A stretch of DNA of 64,000 bases from an uncultured Clostridia bacterium (GCA_934155265.1 CAKPGU010000003.1:85903-149902), one strand, 5' to 3'; shown: positions 51,237-60,962, counted from the first letter of the stretch. The notes: generated from the sequence alone by a model not told the origin. Program-made: numbers and translations.

Positions 51237-53279
51237 ATGAAACTTAATGCAGATACTATCACTTTATTCATGGCTTCAGAAGCAACTTCAACACGGAATG
51301 GATTTGGATACGTTTCAGAATTAATTGCTTTTGGAACACTTGCTATCATGGGAGATAGTCCATTACACAAATATTTAACAAAACATGGACTTGAACACAT
51401 GGAAATTGTAGACAAGGTTGCAGAACTTTACAGTACGCATTTTCCTGAAGAAGAGGAGCGCTTTGAAAAATATGAGGAACTTGTAGAAAATGCATTTCAG
51501 GGAGCTATATCTCAAAAAAGAGAATCGATTTATGAACGTATAGATGAAAAAGATATAAATTATAAAAGTCCATTTTTAACATTGGAAATTGCTACTGAGT
51601 TAAAAAATGGTAATAGTTCCAAAAAACAAATTGTAATAACGCAGAAATTATATGAGGTTTTGAATCTTGCAAGTGAAATTGCAGAAAAAATGTATAATGA
51701 TACTCGCGTAACAAATGAGTACATGTTTGCAGCCTTTACAGAAATTATGCCAGATATTTATCTAGAATTCATAATTTCTTGTTTAGGAGAAAATGCAACT
51801 CTTCCAGACACAGTTATTGACAATGCAGAAATGACCAAATATGAAAATAAATTTACTATTCCAAGAACTTTGGCTAGTTTTTTAACAGTACTCAACAATA
51901 AATATTCAACAAATGATGAATATTGCCGTATTCTTGGAAGAGAAAAAGAAACAGATACATTGGTAAAAATTCTTGCCAAAGCAACTAAAAGAAATGCAGT
52001 TTTAGTTGGATATCCAGGTGTAGGTAAAACAGCAATTGTGGAAAAGCTTGTATGGAATATTGTAAAAGGTAATTGTCCAGACAGATTCAAAAATTCTAAA
52101 GTACTGGCACTTGATGTTACATCAATTGTTGCTGATACAAAATATCGTGGAACAGCAGAAGCACGTTTTCAGGAATTAATAAAATTTTTAGAAAACAATC
52201 CGGGATGTATTTTATTTATTGATGAAATTCATACAATTCTTGGAGCAGGAGCTTGTAAAGACGGAGAACTAGATCTTGCAAACTCATTGAAACCAATTTT
52301 AGCGAGAGGTGACACTCAGGTCATAGGTGCTACAACTTTTGATGAATATGAAAAATATTTTTCAAAAGATGGAGCATTAAAGAGAAGATTTGAAAAGATT
52401 ATCGTTCGCGAACCGAAGTCAGATGAATTGTATGATATGATCAAAAATCAAATTTTAAGTTTGGAAGAATTTCATCATACAAAAATATCAAAAGAATTGG
52501 TTGATTTTGCAATTCTAAATGCTTCCTGTTTCAACTATGAAACAAAAAACCCAGACAGAACATTGGATTTGCTTGACAGAACCATGGCAGGAGCTGAGTT
52601 AAAAGGCAAAACAGAGGTTAGCAAAGAGGACATTCTTGATAATTTTGACATTAGAAAGAAACAGTTTGAGCGAATGTCAGAAAAAAAGAAAATGGCAACA
52701 GCCTATCATGAAGCCGGTCACTATATTGTTCAGCATTTTTCTTCAGAACTTCAGAACTATCATACTTTAGCAATTTCAATCATTCCTGCAGAAGACTATC
52801 TTGGAGTAAATGTATTTGAAGAAGATGAATATGCAACACCATCTTCAAACAGAGATTTTTACATTCAGATGATTGCGAAACTCTTAGGAGGTAGACGAGC
52901 TGAGAAACTTTACAGTAATGAACTTTCTGCTGGTGCAAATTCGGACTTGACAAAAGCAACACGAATTGCAAAAGATATGATTACCAGATATGGTTTGGAT
53001 GAAGATTTTACTGAGGATAGAGTTTATCTTCGAGAAAGCGAAAATCCAATGTATACTGAAAAAATAATTGAAAAAATTAGTGGAGAAATTGATAAAATCC
53101 TTAATGAAGCAAAAAAATATGCAGATAATATTTTAAGTATGCACCAGGCTGAATTAGAAATTCTAGTTGAAGAACTCATGAAAAAAGGAATGGTATCAAA
53201 AGTTGAATTAGAGAAAATTTTCACTGATATGGAAAGTTTTGCTACTGCAGCAGAATTTGAAAACAACGTAACTAAATAA
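51237..53279 (+). CDS. Clp-type AAA+ ATPase fused to FtsH-type M41 zinc protease
   Basis: A 680-residue cytosolic fusion. Residues 1 to about 200 resemble a Clp N-terminal region with ITQKLYEVLNLASEIAEKMYN...VTNEYMFAAF. The AAA module (about 230-475) has Walker A GYPGVGKT (258-265), the ClpA/B D1 pattern AETRYRGTAEARFQELIKFL-like, Walker B CILFIDEIHTILGAG, and GATTFDEYEKYFSKDGALKRRFEKI. Residues about 480-660 are an M41 peptidase: HEAGH (491-495) and third zinc ligand Asp570 in ANSDLTKAT. No transmembrane span is visible, unlike FtsH. Codon use is less AT-extreme than neighbours. AGGAGGTAATTGTT precedes the ATG. Such chimeras are known but uncharacterised. Confidence 0.9.
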   Translation: MKLNADTITLFMASEATSTRNGFGYVSELIAFGTLAIMGDSPLHKYLTKHGLEHMEIVDKVAELYSTHFPEEEERFEKYEELVENAFQGAISQKRESIYERIDEKDINYKSPFLTLEIATELKNGNSSKKQIVITQKLYEVLNLASEIAEKMYNDTRVTNEYMFAAFTEIMPDIYLEFIISCLGENATLPDTVIDNAEMTKYENKFTIPRTLASFLTVLNNKYSTNDEYCRILGREKETDTLVKILAKATKRNAVLVGYPGVGKTAIVEKLVWNIVKGNCPDRFKNSKVLALDVTSIVADTKYRGTAEARFQELIKFLENNPGCILFIDEIHTILGAGACKDGELDLANSLKPILARGDTQVIGATTFDEYEKYFSKDGALKRRFEKIIVREPKSDELYDMIKNQILSLEEFHHTKISKELVDFAILNASCFNYETKNPDRTLDLLDRTMAGAELKGKTEVSKEDILDNFDIRKKQFERMSEKKKMATAYHEAGHYIVQHFSSELQNYHTLAISIIPAEDYLGVNVFEEDEYATPSSNRDFYIQMIAKLLGGRRAEKLYSNELSAGANSDLTKATRIAKDMITRYGLDEDFTEDRVYLRESENPMYTEKIIEKISGEIDKILNEAKKYADNILSMHQAELEILVEELMKKGMVSKVELEKIFTDMESFATAAEFENNVTK

Positions 53280-53289
53280 TTATCTCAAT

Positions 53290-53318
53290 AGAGCACCAGA
53301 TCTGTGGTGCTCTTATTT
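53290..53318 (+). terminator. Terminator after the Clp-M41 gene
   Basis: AGAGCACCA (53290-53298) pairs with TGGTGCTCT (53304-53312), followed by TATTTTT. A clear rho-independent terminator. Confidence 0.9.
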
Positions 53319-53408
53319 TTATAAAATATTATAATTCTTATAATAAAATTTTGAAATACAATATTATTTTTATAAATATATGATATAATATAATAAAAAT
53401 AATAATTT

Positions 53409-53576
53409 GTAAGAAGGATTCAATTAAATCAATGGAGTTGTGCAATAAGATATAAAAAACATCAAGCATGTGTTGATAGTAAAAAGGAATGGATAAAAAG
53501 TAAATTAAAAGATGGTCATGTTTTTAGAAAATTAAATGCAAAAAGACGTAGTATTTTCAGAACAAGAAATAGGTAA
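53409..53576 (+). pseudogene. Acetyltransferase-like (GNAT) remnant
   Basis: The frame through 53409-53576 reads NQWSCAIRYKKHQACVDSK then KEWIKSKLKDGHVFRKLNAK, which resembles the start of a GNAT acetyltransferase subgroup that normally continues RGKVFIEYIPAE. Here there is no start codon, and the frame frays into RRSIFRTRNR and stops. Between the Clp-M41 terminator and the next gene I see no intact gene. Confidence 0.5.
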
Positions 53577-53658
53577 ATCTACAATTAACATTCCGGTATC
53601 AAAAAAGAAGATAGTATCAGAAGAATTAATAAAGAAACAAAAGAAACAACTAAATTAA
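53536..53658 (+). CDS. Possible 40-residue basic peptide or gene tail
   Basis: ATG 53536 opens MQKDVVFSEQEIGKSTINIP then a lysine-rich stretch ending KKQKKQLN. It overlaps the acetyltransferase remnant in another frame and lacks a ribosome site, so it may be the tail of a deleted gene rather than a real peptide. Confidence 0.25.
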   Translation: MQKDVVFSEQEIGKSTINIPVSKKKIVSEELIKKQKKQLN

Positions 53659-53722
53659 ATGAAGTTTGAGTTTAAAATAGTTTTAATTACAAAATTATTA
53701 TTATAAAAAAGTAGGTGTACAT

Positions 53723-56332
53723 ATGAATGAAAGCGAAATTGATAGAATTTTTGAATTATTTTCAAAAGATAATATAGAGGAACTTTATATAGAATTATCA
53801 AATGTTTTAGGAATAGATATTAATGATGAATTAGCAGAAGAACAACTTGCAACTGGACTTTCGAATATGGTTGGAAACATAATATCTGAACAATATTTAG
53901 GTTATTTTAAATCTAAATGTTTACAACCAGAAAATAGAAATGCATATAAACAATTAAAACCGGAAATTCCATTAGGAATAAGAGTGGAAATAGATAAAGA
54001 ATTATTAGTTCAAGATCAAATAAACCAAATAACAAATGAGCATGAAGCTGTTAGATTTATACAAACAAGCCATGACAGTAGTTTGAAAATACAAATTGCT
54101 AAACAATACTTTCAAAATAACGAAAGTTTGATTTTGCAATTAATACAAGATAGTGGAGATATAAGTTTAATACAAGTAATAGATAATCCATCTGAACAAA
54201 TGATAAGTTCATTAATAAATAATGATAGAATAAATTTGGGGAATTTAGAAATTAATAATTTGATAAATAATATTAAAAAACCTTCAAATGAATTCTTACA
54301 AAATTTATTAAAATTAGATACACTTTCTAATTCAACTAAAAATATGATATTAAGCAAACCTCAATTAAAAATTTCGGAACAATTAGCTTTATATTTATTA
54401 AAAAATAAAGAATTAAAAAAAATAGAAATAATATGCCGTGTTGAAAACCCTTCGAAAGATTTTCAATATAATATTATATTATCTAATATTAATAATGAAC
54501 ACCATATTAGCAAAATATTAAATAGTTTAGATATATCACAAGAGGTATTATACAAATGTATATTAAATCCACAATTATATAAATATGACACAATAAAGAA
54601 TAGATTTATAAGTCAAGTATTAGAAAGCCAAGGATTTAATGAATTTCATGACAAAGAAAAACTACTGTTGCATTTTTTCGAGCAGCCTGTTAATGATGCA
54701 ATGTTAGAAAGAAAACGACAATTATTATTGCAAATGCATAAAAGTAATGATGAAATTATTGATACTATTAAATATGAAATGTTAGATGATAAATATGTCG
54801 AGCTACTTGGAATCTCAAAAATTAATAAGATTTCAATATCACAAGAAGTACAAAAAAATATAATAAATATGTCAGATATTGAATTAAGTATTTTTGTTAA
54901 AATAATAGACAATTATCAAGAAAAATCAAACGATAGTAATTGGGAAAACTTGTTTATATTTTTAATGAAAGGCATTAAAAATTCTCCAAAACTAATTGAA
55001 AGTATTGAAAATATAAATGAAATAGATATCGAAACTTTAACTCAAATTCTTATAAGCGACAATGAGCTTGGTATTGAGGATATTAATGATATTAATAGAA
55101 TTGAAGAATTACGAGAAGAACGTGAAAAAAAATATATAGAAAAAGGAGAAATATCTGATATTCAAAAGGCTGTTTTTTCAAAACTTTTTGGAATAGATGA
55201 TGTGAATTTTATAGATTTTGCAAAATTTTATAATTATGCAAATAATATTAAAGATAAAAAAGCAAGACGAATTGTAAATGAATTAATAAATATTAAAAAT
55301 TCCACAGATGCTGAACAATTATTAAAAATTTATAATAACGGAAATAGAGCAAAATACACTGATTTATATGAAATTGATGCAATAGTAAGAAGTGAAGTGA
55401 CACGTGAGTTTAATTCTAATTTATTAAATACAAGTAATTTAGAAGAATTAGAACCTAATGTTTATAAAGCAGGTACTGATTTTAATATTATCATTACATC
55501 AGTTGGAGCCTTTTCTGACAAAAAAAATAAAGAACAAGAAAATTATCGAGAAAGTTGGAATAGACCTAAAATTAAAACATCTCATTTATGTGCTAGCTAT
55601 ATTAGAAATGACATGTTAGGCATTGCACCTTTGTCAAATGTGTGTTATGGATTTAGAGATATGGAACAATCATCATTGGTACAAATGAACAACTCTGATA
55701 TAAGTAGTTCTAGTTGGAGAACACAAATAGGAGTATCTTCAGATGGCAAAAATCAATATTATAGTCCTTCAGAATTAATTGATACTACAAAAACATATAA
55801 TGAAATAGATTATTTAAGAACACAAAATAATAAAAAGAAACAGCCTGATTATTTGATTTTTTTCAGAAGAGATGGAAAATATAAAATGACAGAAGATGAA
55901 AAAATAATTTGGGAAAATACTAAAAAAGCTTCAAAGGATTTTGACGATTTACCAATCGTGGTAATTGATATAGAGGAATGTTTAGATGCTGAAAGAGCAA
56001 AAGTTCAAGAGTTACTTAAAAGTTATGACAATGAGCCCAGTTTACAAAATATAGAAAATTTATATCATTCTATAAAAAATAATAGAGTTACAACAGAGCG
56101 ATGGGGTGGAGAATTTTATCCAGAAATTGATTTAGAAATACTGGAACAACAAATAAATACGATGAGGAAACAAAGAAAATTATCAGTGATACTTCAAAGC
56201 GGTGTTGATGCTACTGAATCAATAACTAGATCAGAAGCTATGACAAAATCGTTTGATAGTATAAAAGAAATAACACAAGATATATCACAAGAAAAGAAAT
56301 TAGATGATAATAGAAATTGTATTTTATTATAA
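53723..56332 (+). CDS. Large unrecognised protein with conserved-looking C-terminal domain and CaaX-like end
   Basis: An 869-residue protein without recognised family. The N-terminal 1-510 is helical with HEAT-like repeats of the form NPSEQMISSLINN / KPSNEFLQNLLKL / NPSKDFQYNIIL (repeat spacing about 30 residues, about 155-300). Residues about 545-800 look like one compact domain: LYEIDAIVRSEVTREFN, FNIIITSVGAFSDKK, SYIRNDMLGIAPLSNVCYGF, YYSPSELID, QPDYLIFFRRDGK, PIVVIDIEECLDAER. The protein ends NCILL: a Cys four residues from the end in a CaaX pattern (C-I-L-L). There is no signal peptide or membrane span. A small gene follows 25 bases later. AGGTG precedes the ATG weakly. Confidence 0.7.
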   Translation: MNESEIDRIFELFSKDNIEELYIELSNVLGIDINDELAEEQLATGLSNMVGNIISEQYLGYFKSKCLQPENRNAYKQLKPEIPLGIRVEIDKELLVQDQINQITNEHEAVRFIQTSHDSSLKIQIAKQYFQNNESLILQLIQDSGDISLIQVIDNPSEQMISSLINNDRINLGNLEINNLINNIKKPSNEFLQNLLKLDTLSNSTKNMILSKPQLKISEQLALYLLKNKELKKIEIICRVENPSKDFQYNIILSNINNEHHISKILNSLDISQEVLYKCILNPQLYKYDTIKNRFISQVLESQGFNEFHDKEKLLLHFFEQPVNDAMLERKRQLLLQMHKSNDEIIDTIKYEMLDDKYVELLGISKINKISISQEVQKNIINMSDIELSIFVKIIDNYQEKSNDSNWENLFIFLMKGIKNSPKLIESIENINEIDIETLTQILISDNELGIEDINDINRIEELREEREKKYIEKGEISDIQKAVFSKLFGIDDVNFIDFAKFYNYANNIKDKKARRIVNELINIKNSTDAEQLLKIYNNGNRAKYTDLYEIDAIVRSEVTREFNSNLLNTSNLEELEPNVYKAGTDFNIIITSVGAFSDKKNKEQENYRESWNRPKIKTSHLCASYIRNDMLGIAPLSNVCYGFRDMEQSSLVQMNNSDISSSSWRTQIGVSSDGKNQYYSPSELIDTTKTYNEIDYLRTQNNKKKQPDYLIFFRRDGKYKMTEDEKIIWENTKKASKDFDDLPIVVIDIEECLDAERAKVQELLKSYDNEPSLQNIENLYHSIKNNRVTTERWGGEFYPEIDLEILEQQINTMRKQRKLSVILQSGVDATESITRSEAMTKSFDSIKEITQDISQEKKLDDNRNCILL

Positions 56333-56357
56333 AAATAACATACAAGGAGGATATATA

Positions 56358-56816
56358 ATGAGTATATCAACAAAAACAAGACAAGCATATTCAGAAATAG
56401 ATGAATTTATTAGTTTACTAACAATTGAAGAACAAAATGAAATACCAAAAAAATTAAGAGAATTCTTTAAAGAACAAAAAGATAGTAAATATGTAAAGAA
56501 TATAAATCCAAACGTTCCAATTAAGAAACAAAATTTATTGGAAGAAACACTTGCTTTAATTGCTATGCTTAATTTGCAATATTGGTGTAAAGATGAAAAC
56601 GAAAAGGAAAGATTAAAAAGTGTTTATGCAGAAAATGAAAGAAAATATCAAGATGAATTAAGAGAAAAATATAATCCTGACAACTTATTTAAAAATAAAC
56701 AAAGAGTAGTAGAAGAAAAATTTGAAGAAACTGCAATGGTTGAATATAAAGAAGATACATTTTGGATTAAAATAAAAAGATTTTTAAAAGGATTATTTAA
56801 AAAAAATAATAAATAG
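56358..56816 (+). CDS. Small helical protein paired with the 869-aa protein
   Basis: A 152-residue protein, helical and charged: TKTRQAYSEIDEFISLLT, EEQNEIPKKLREFFKEQKD, YVKNINPNVPIKKQNLLEET, and LIAMLNLQYWCKDENEKERL. The C terminus (FWIKIKRFLKGLFKKNNK) is an amphipathic basic helix that could touch membrane. I recognise no annotated family, though the pattern looks conserved. AAGGAGGATATATA fixes ATG 56358 as the start; an earlier in-frame start at 56304 lies inside the upstream gene. Close spacing suggests a functional pair such as effector and cofactor or immunity, unproven. Confidence 0.65.
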   Translation: MSISTKTRQAYSEIDEFISLLTIEEQNEIPKKLREFFKEQKDSKYVKNINPNVPIKKQNLLEETLALIAMLNLQYWCKDENEKERLKSVYAENERKYQDELREKYNPDNLFKNKQRVVEEKFEETAMVEYKEDTFWIKIKRFLKGLFKKNNK

Positions 56817-56843
56817 ATTTACAAATTAATAGGAGCAAATAAA

Positions 56844-57308
56844 ATGTTATATATAATATTGATACTTATTATTTTTATGTTATATATGTTTATATATTAT
56901 ATAATTCATAAAAATACAAATATAGTAGATGGGGAAATTATACGAGTTGATAAAGTAAGAAATTTAAAACTAGGCATTACAACACATAAAAAATTTGATA
57001 CTACAATAACATATTCTTATATTGTAAACAATAAAAAACATATAAGTACAATGATTGATGATTTTGAAATAAGTGATTTGCTTTACAAGTACATTAAAAC
57101 AAAATCAAATGAAAAATTCTTTAAAGATAAATATACATATTATGTAAAAAAGAAAGACATTAAAGTACGATATAAAATTAACAATCCTCAAGATTCAAAA
57201 ATTAATAACTTTATATTAAAAGAGATTATATATTTGTTAATTATAGCTATGATTTTTACTTTAATTGGAATTATAATTTTGGGATTAATATGGTATATTT
57301 ACCATTGA
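56844..57308 (+). CDS. Hypothetical two-span membrane protein
   Basis: A 154-residue protein: N-terminal span (about 2-20), a beta-rich domain (about 28-115) containing DGEIIRVDKVRNLK and TTITYSYIVNNKKHISTMI, and a C-terminal span (about 125-150). The pattern of a short exposed domain between two spans recalls DUF3592 proteins; placement is tentative. ATG follows AGGAGCAAATAAA. Confidence 0.55.
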   Translation: MLYIILILIIFMLYMFIYYIIHKNTNIVDGEIIRVDKVRNLKLGITTHKKFDTTITYSYIVNNKKHISTMIDDFEISDLLYKYIKTKSNEKFFKDKYTYYVKKKDIKVRYKINNPQDSKINNFILKEIIYLLIIAMIFTLIGIIILGLIWYIYH

Positions 57309-57363
57309 GTATAAAATATATAGATAAAATGAAAATAAATTTATTTTAGAATAGGAGAAGAAT

Positions 57364-57999
57364 ATGAAAGTTCAAAAGAAAATATATAAATGTGCTGTAT
57401 GTGGTACGGAAAATGAATATTTAGATTATATGTCGAATTTTGTAAAAGGATATTCAGATTTTGATATGAAACCAGTTGGTAGTATGATGGGAATAGGTGC
57501 AAATATTATGGAATGTCCTAATTGTCATTATTCAAGTTATCAAATTAATACTACAATAGAATCAAGATTTACTAATAATTTTAAATTATGGAATGAACTA
57601 AGTGAATTTCAAGAAATTATAAAAAAATATTCAGGAGCTTTAAGAAAGATTTTATTAGTTGCAAAACAATATGAAAATAATATGGATTATTCGAATGCAT
57701 ATAAGTCATATATAATGGCATCATGGGTTTGCAACGAAAAAAATGCTTCTGATTTCAGAATTAAAGCATGTCAAATATTCGCTGAAAAAGTATTACCTTA
57801 TTATAATAGTAATCTGCTACAAATTGTGGATATACTACGAATGGAAGGTGATTTTGATGATGCATTAAAAGTAGTCGGCTCTATAGAACAAATAACAGAT
57901 GAATTTGATGATAAATTATTAAAAATAATTAATGCAGAAAAAAATTTCATACAAAATAAAGACATAAGCAGACATAATTTGGGAGAGATATTTGGATAA
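57364..57999 (+). CDS. DUF2225-like zinc-ribbon/TPR protein
   Basis: A 211-residue soluble protein with an N-terminal zinc ribbon (CAVCGTENEY ... MECPNCHYSSYQ; two C-x2-C pairs) followed by helical repeats resembling TPR (about 90-190). This is the DUF2225 layout seen in many Firmicutes. Its role is unknown. AATAGGAGAAGAAT precedes the ATG. Confidence 0.7.
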   Translation: MKVQKKIYKCAVCGTENEYLDYMSNFVKGYSDFDMKPVGSMMGIGANIMECPNCHYSSYQINTTIESRFTNNFKLWNELSEFQEIIKKYSGALRKILLVAKQYENNMDYSNAYKSYIMASWVCNEKNASDFRIKACQIFAEKVLPYYNSNLLQIVDILRMEGDFDDALKVVGSIEQITDEFDDKLLKIINAEKNFIQNKDISRHNLGEIFG

Positions 58000-58017
58000 A
58001 AATAAATACTCTAAATT

Positions 58018-58154
58018 TTTAAATATTCAAAAAATGTATAATTACATATAAAAAAGGTAAAATATTAGTAGAATACATAGAATCATACTTTAAAGATAAT
58101 GGTGGTAGTTGTAGATAATATGTGATTGAAGAGCCTTATAAAAAGAAAAATTAA
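58018..58154 (+). pseudogene. Possible gene remnant
   Basis: A frame reading KKGKILVEYIESYFKDNGGS then CR, a stop, and YVIEEPYKKKN lies before the terminator, with no start codon. Perhaps the tail of a deleted gene; the family is unknown. Confidence 0.25.
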
Positions 58155-58160
58155 AGTTAT

Positions 58161-58193
58161 AAAATACTAGCTAGAAAAGGCTAGTATTTTGCT
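58161..58193 (+). terminator. Terminator before the sensor kinase genes
   Basis: AAAATACTAGC (58161-58171) pairs with GCTAGTATTTT (58180-58190) around an 8-base loop, followed by GCTTT. It separates the DUF2225-like region from the two-component genes. Confidence 0.8.
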
Positions 58194-58198
58194 TTATG

Positions 58199-58226
58199 TT
58201 GAAAAAAATAGAAAATCTGCTATTAT
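58199..58226 (+). promoter_or_regulatory. SigA-type promoter of the sensor kinase operon
   Basis: TTGAAA (58199-58204), 16-base spacer, TATTAT (58221-58226), 60 bases before the first kinase gene ATG. Confidence 0.45.
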
Positions 58227-58285
58227 GTTATTATATTGTAGACAAATATAATTTATATAAAAATCAAAAATAAAAAGGGGTAAAT

Positions 58286-59794
58286 ATGACACAGACTCAA
58301 CAAACCGTATTAGCATTAGCAATATATACAATATGGATAACACTATTATATATAAGAATATTTGATAAAACACTAAAAAAATATGTATTATCAATAGGTG
58401 TGCTATTAGCATTTTGGATGGTAGTAAGAATGCTTAAAATATATACAACAGGGTATGCAACAGAAATATTGTGGTATTTGTATTATATACCACTATTGCT
58501 GATTCCAACATTTTATTATAATTGCAGTAGTTATTTAATAAACAGTAAAAATAAAAAAAGAAGAATTGCTACAATAATTATATCAACAATACTATTCTTA
58601 TTAGTACTTACAAATAGCCTACATAATATTGTATTCAAAATAAAAAGCAATATAAATGATTATAATCATAATATAGGGTATTTTATAATAGTTGCTTGGA
58701 TTCTATGCTTAATAGTAGTAGCAATAATAAATCTAATAAAATCAAGCAAAAATAAAGGGTACAAAAACATAATTTCAATATCAATAATTATTTTAATTGG
58801 TGTAGTATATACAATTTTATATATAAAAAATGTTCCAGTAATAAGAAAAACGAATATGTCAGTAATAATAGGAACATTATTTTGTGTAGGATTAGAAATG
58901 ATGCTTGACTTTAATTTAATACCAAATAATTTTAGATATAAGAAAATATTTAAAAATTCAAATTTACCATTAGAAATTATATCACAAGATGGAAAAACTA
59001 GAATTGCAACAAATCATTCCATAAATCTAAAAGAAAATATAATAAATGATATAAAAGATAATAAAGTTAAAAATACATATAAAGATAACAATATTGTAAA
59101 AAATGTTAAGGCTATAAGTGGTGGTTATTCAATAGAAGAAAAAGATTATAGTAAGATAAATGAATATGAAGAAAAATTGAAGTTAATACAACAAGAACTT
59201 ATGGAACAAGAGAAAATTTTACAAAAGCAAAGAAAAATAGCAACAGAAATATACGAAACAAAATTAAAAGGCGAAATTATAGAGCTACTAGATGAAAAAA
59301 TAGAGCAGAAAAGAAACTTGATAGATAAACTAATAAAAGAAATGAAGATAACAGACATAGATAAAATGCAAAATATAAAACTACTACTAAATTATTGTAA
59401 AAGAATGAGTAGTTTAGTAATATCAAGCTATAACAAAGAAAAATATGATAATAAAAGACTAGAAATAATCATAAACGAAATGTTAATAGAGGCACAAGCA
59501 CTAGGAATAAATGGAGTTTTGAAAACAAATAATTTTGAGATAAGTAGTGGAGAAACAGCGAATATTTATGAGATCATATTTGAAACAATAATGAAATTTA
59601 GAGAAACTAATTTTATTCTATATATACAAGTAAACAATTCATATACAGAAATAAAATATTTATTTGATAGCAAACATAAGAACTTCAAAAAAGAAATAGA
59701 AAAATTACAATTAGAAAGAATATTAGAAATTGAGCAAATAGTAAATGAAGATGAAACAACTATAAAATTGAAAATTTTAAGAGGAGAAAATTAG
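58286..59794 (+). CDS. Sensor kinase-like protein without catalytic domain (7TM + coiled coil)
   Basis: A 502-residue membrane protein. It has about seven N-terminal spans (roughly 8-220), like the histidine-kinase N-terminal 7TM region, then a sensor-type linker, a coiled coil (about 285-365, KINEYEEKLKLIQQELMEQE) and a C-terminal region with the place of an HATPase but no N, G1 or G2 boxes I can find. No phosphoacceptor H-box is visible. It looks like a sensing subunit that could pair with the true kinase encoded 4 bases downstream. AAAAAGGGGTAAAT precedes the ATG. Confidence 0.75.
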   Translation: MTQTQQTVLALAIYTIWITLLYIRIFDKTLKKYVLSIGVLLAFWMVVRMLKIYTTGYATEILWYLYYIPLLLIPTFYYNCSSYLINSKNKKRRIATIIISTILFLLVLTNSLHNIVFKIKSNINDYNHNIGYFIIVAWILCLIVVAIINLIKSSKNKGYKNIISISIIILIGVVYTILYIKNVPVIRKTNMSVIIGTLFCVGLEMMLDFNLIPNNFRYKKIFKNSNLPLEIISQDGKTRIATNHSINLKENIINDIKDNKVKNTYKDNNIVKNVKAISGGYSIEEKDYSKINEYEEKLKLIQQELMEQEKILQKQRKIATEIYETKLKGEIIELLDEKIEQKRNLIDKLIKEMKITDIDKMQNIKLLLNYCKRMSSLVISSYNKEKYDNKRLEIIINEMLIEAQALGINGVLKTNNFEISSGETANIYEIIFETIMKFRETNFILYIQVNNSYTEIKYLFDSKHKNFKKEIEKLQLERILEIEQIVNEDETTIKLKILRGEN

Positions 59795-59798
59795 TATT

Positions 59799-60938
59799 AT
59801 GGTAGCAATTATAGGAATACTGTGTCTTTTGTTAGTATGGCAGATTCTAAAAATCATACTAAAAAAAGGAATAATAAATAAAAATATAACAGATTATGCA
59901 CTAGAATATATTGTTTTTATGATAATGCTTATAGCATTGTTTATGCAAGAAAGCATATCAAGAAAAAGCTTATTTATAATTGCATTTTTAGGCATAATAT
60001 ACGAAATTATTTCAATTATATATATGTATTTTAGATATTACAAAAAAGAAACTATTACAGATTTCTCAATAAAAAAAGTTATAGATGAATGTGAGTTTGG
60101 AATTTTAGTATTAAAAGGTAAGAAAGCAAAATTAATAAACAATAAAATGTATGAAATACTAGACAAATTAAATATAAAGAAAGATTATGTAACAAATATA
60201 ATAAAACAAAGTATAGACCAGCTAGATAAAAATTATTGTGTAAAAGTAGAAAATAAATATTATGTTTTTGTTATAAACAATAATGAGATAATTACATTTG
60301 ATATAACAGAAGAATATAAATTACATCAAAAGTTAAATGGGCAAAATAAAAAGTTAAAAGAGAATAATAAAAAAATATTATTAAGTATTGACAATATAGA
60401 AGAATTAGAAAAGGAAAAGAATCTGCTAAAATTAAAAAACAAATATCACGATATATTAGGACAAAATCTTTCTATACTGCAACAATATTTAAATAAAGAA
60501 AATATAACCCAAGAAAATTTTGAAGAAATAAAATTTATGATACAAAAAATGTTCATAGATATTGAAGATACAGATGACACGAATACAAACCTAGAAAATT
60601 TAATAAAAATACATAAGAAAAACGGAACAGACATTATTATAGATGGAAAATTACCTCAAAATAAAGAAACTGCAAAAGTGTTCTTTGAAATAATAAGAGA
60701 GGCAACTACAAATGCAATAAGACACGCAGGAAGTTCAAAAGTATTTGTGAAGACAAGGGAAACACTAGAAGAAACATATATGATAATAACAAATGATGGC
60801 AGAAAGCCAAATGAATTTATTACAGAAAATCAGGGAACAAAAGATATGAGAAGAAAAGTAAAAAAACTAGGAGGAATGTTCTATATTTCAACAGTTCCAG
60901 AGTTTTCGGTAAATATATCAATAAAAAATAACTGCTAA
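59799..60938 (+). CDS. Histidine kinase (NarL-type, HisKA_3/HATPase)
   Basis: A 379-residue kinase: two N-terminal spans (about 2-20 and 35-80 region), a small PAS-like segment (about 95-160), an H-box of the NarL type KNKYHDILGQNLSILQQYL with the phosphoacceptor His, and an HATPase domain with EIIREATTNAIRHAG (N box), ITNDGRKP (G1) and GTKDMRRKVKKLGG (G2). GAGGAG lies before the ATG, 4 bases after the upstream stop, so the two kinase-like proteins are coupled. It faces the response regulator gene tail to tail and presumably phosphorylates it. Confidence 0.88.
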   Translation: MVAIIGILCLLLVWQILKIILKKGIINKNITDYALEYIVFMIMLIALFMQESISRKSLFIIAFLGIIYEIISIIYMYFRYYKKETITDFSIKKVIDECEFGILVLKGKKAKLINNKMYEILDKLNIKKDYVTNIIKQSIDQLDKNYCVKVENKYYVFVINNNEIITFDITEEYKLHQKLNGQNKKLKENNKKILLSIDNIEELEKEKNLLKLKNKYHDILGQNLSILQQYLNKENITQENFEEIKFMIQKMFIDIEDTDDTNTNLENLIKIHKKNGTDIIIDGKLPQNKETAKVFFEIIREATTNAIRHAGSSKVFVKTRETLEETYMIITNDGRKPNEFITENQGTKDMRRKVKKLGGMFYISTVPEFSVNISIKNNC

Positions 60939-60962
60939 CATTGAAATAGCAGTTATTCTTTT
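60927..60962 (+). terminator. Bidirectional terminator between kinase and response regulator
   Basis: AATAACTGCT (60927-60936) pairs with AGCAGTTATT (60948-60957). It overlaps the kinase stop and lies 3 bases from the end of the convergent response regulator gene, serving both strands. Confidence 0.8.
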
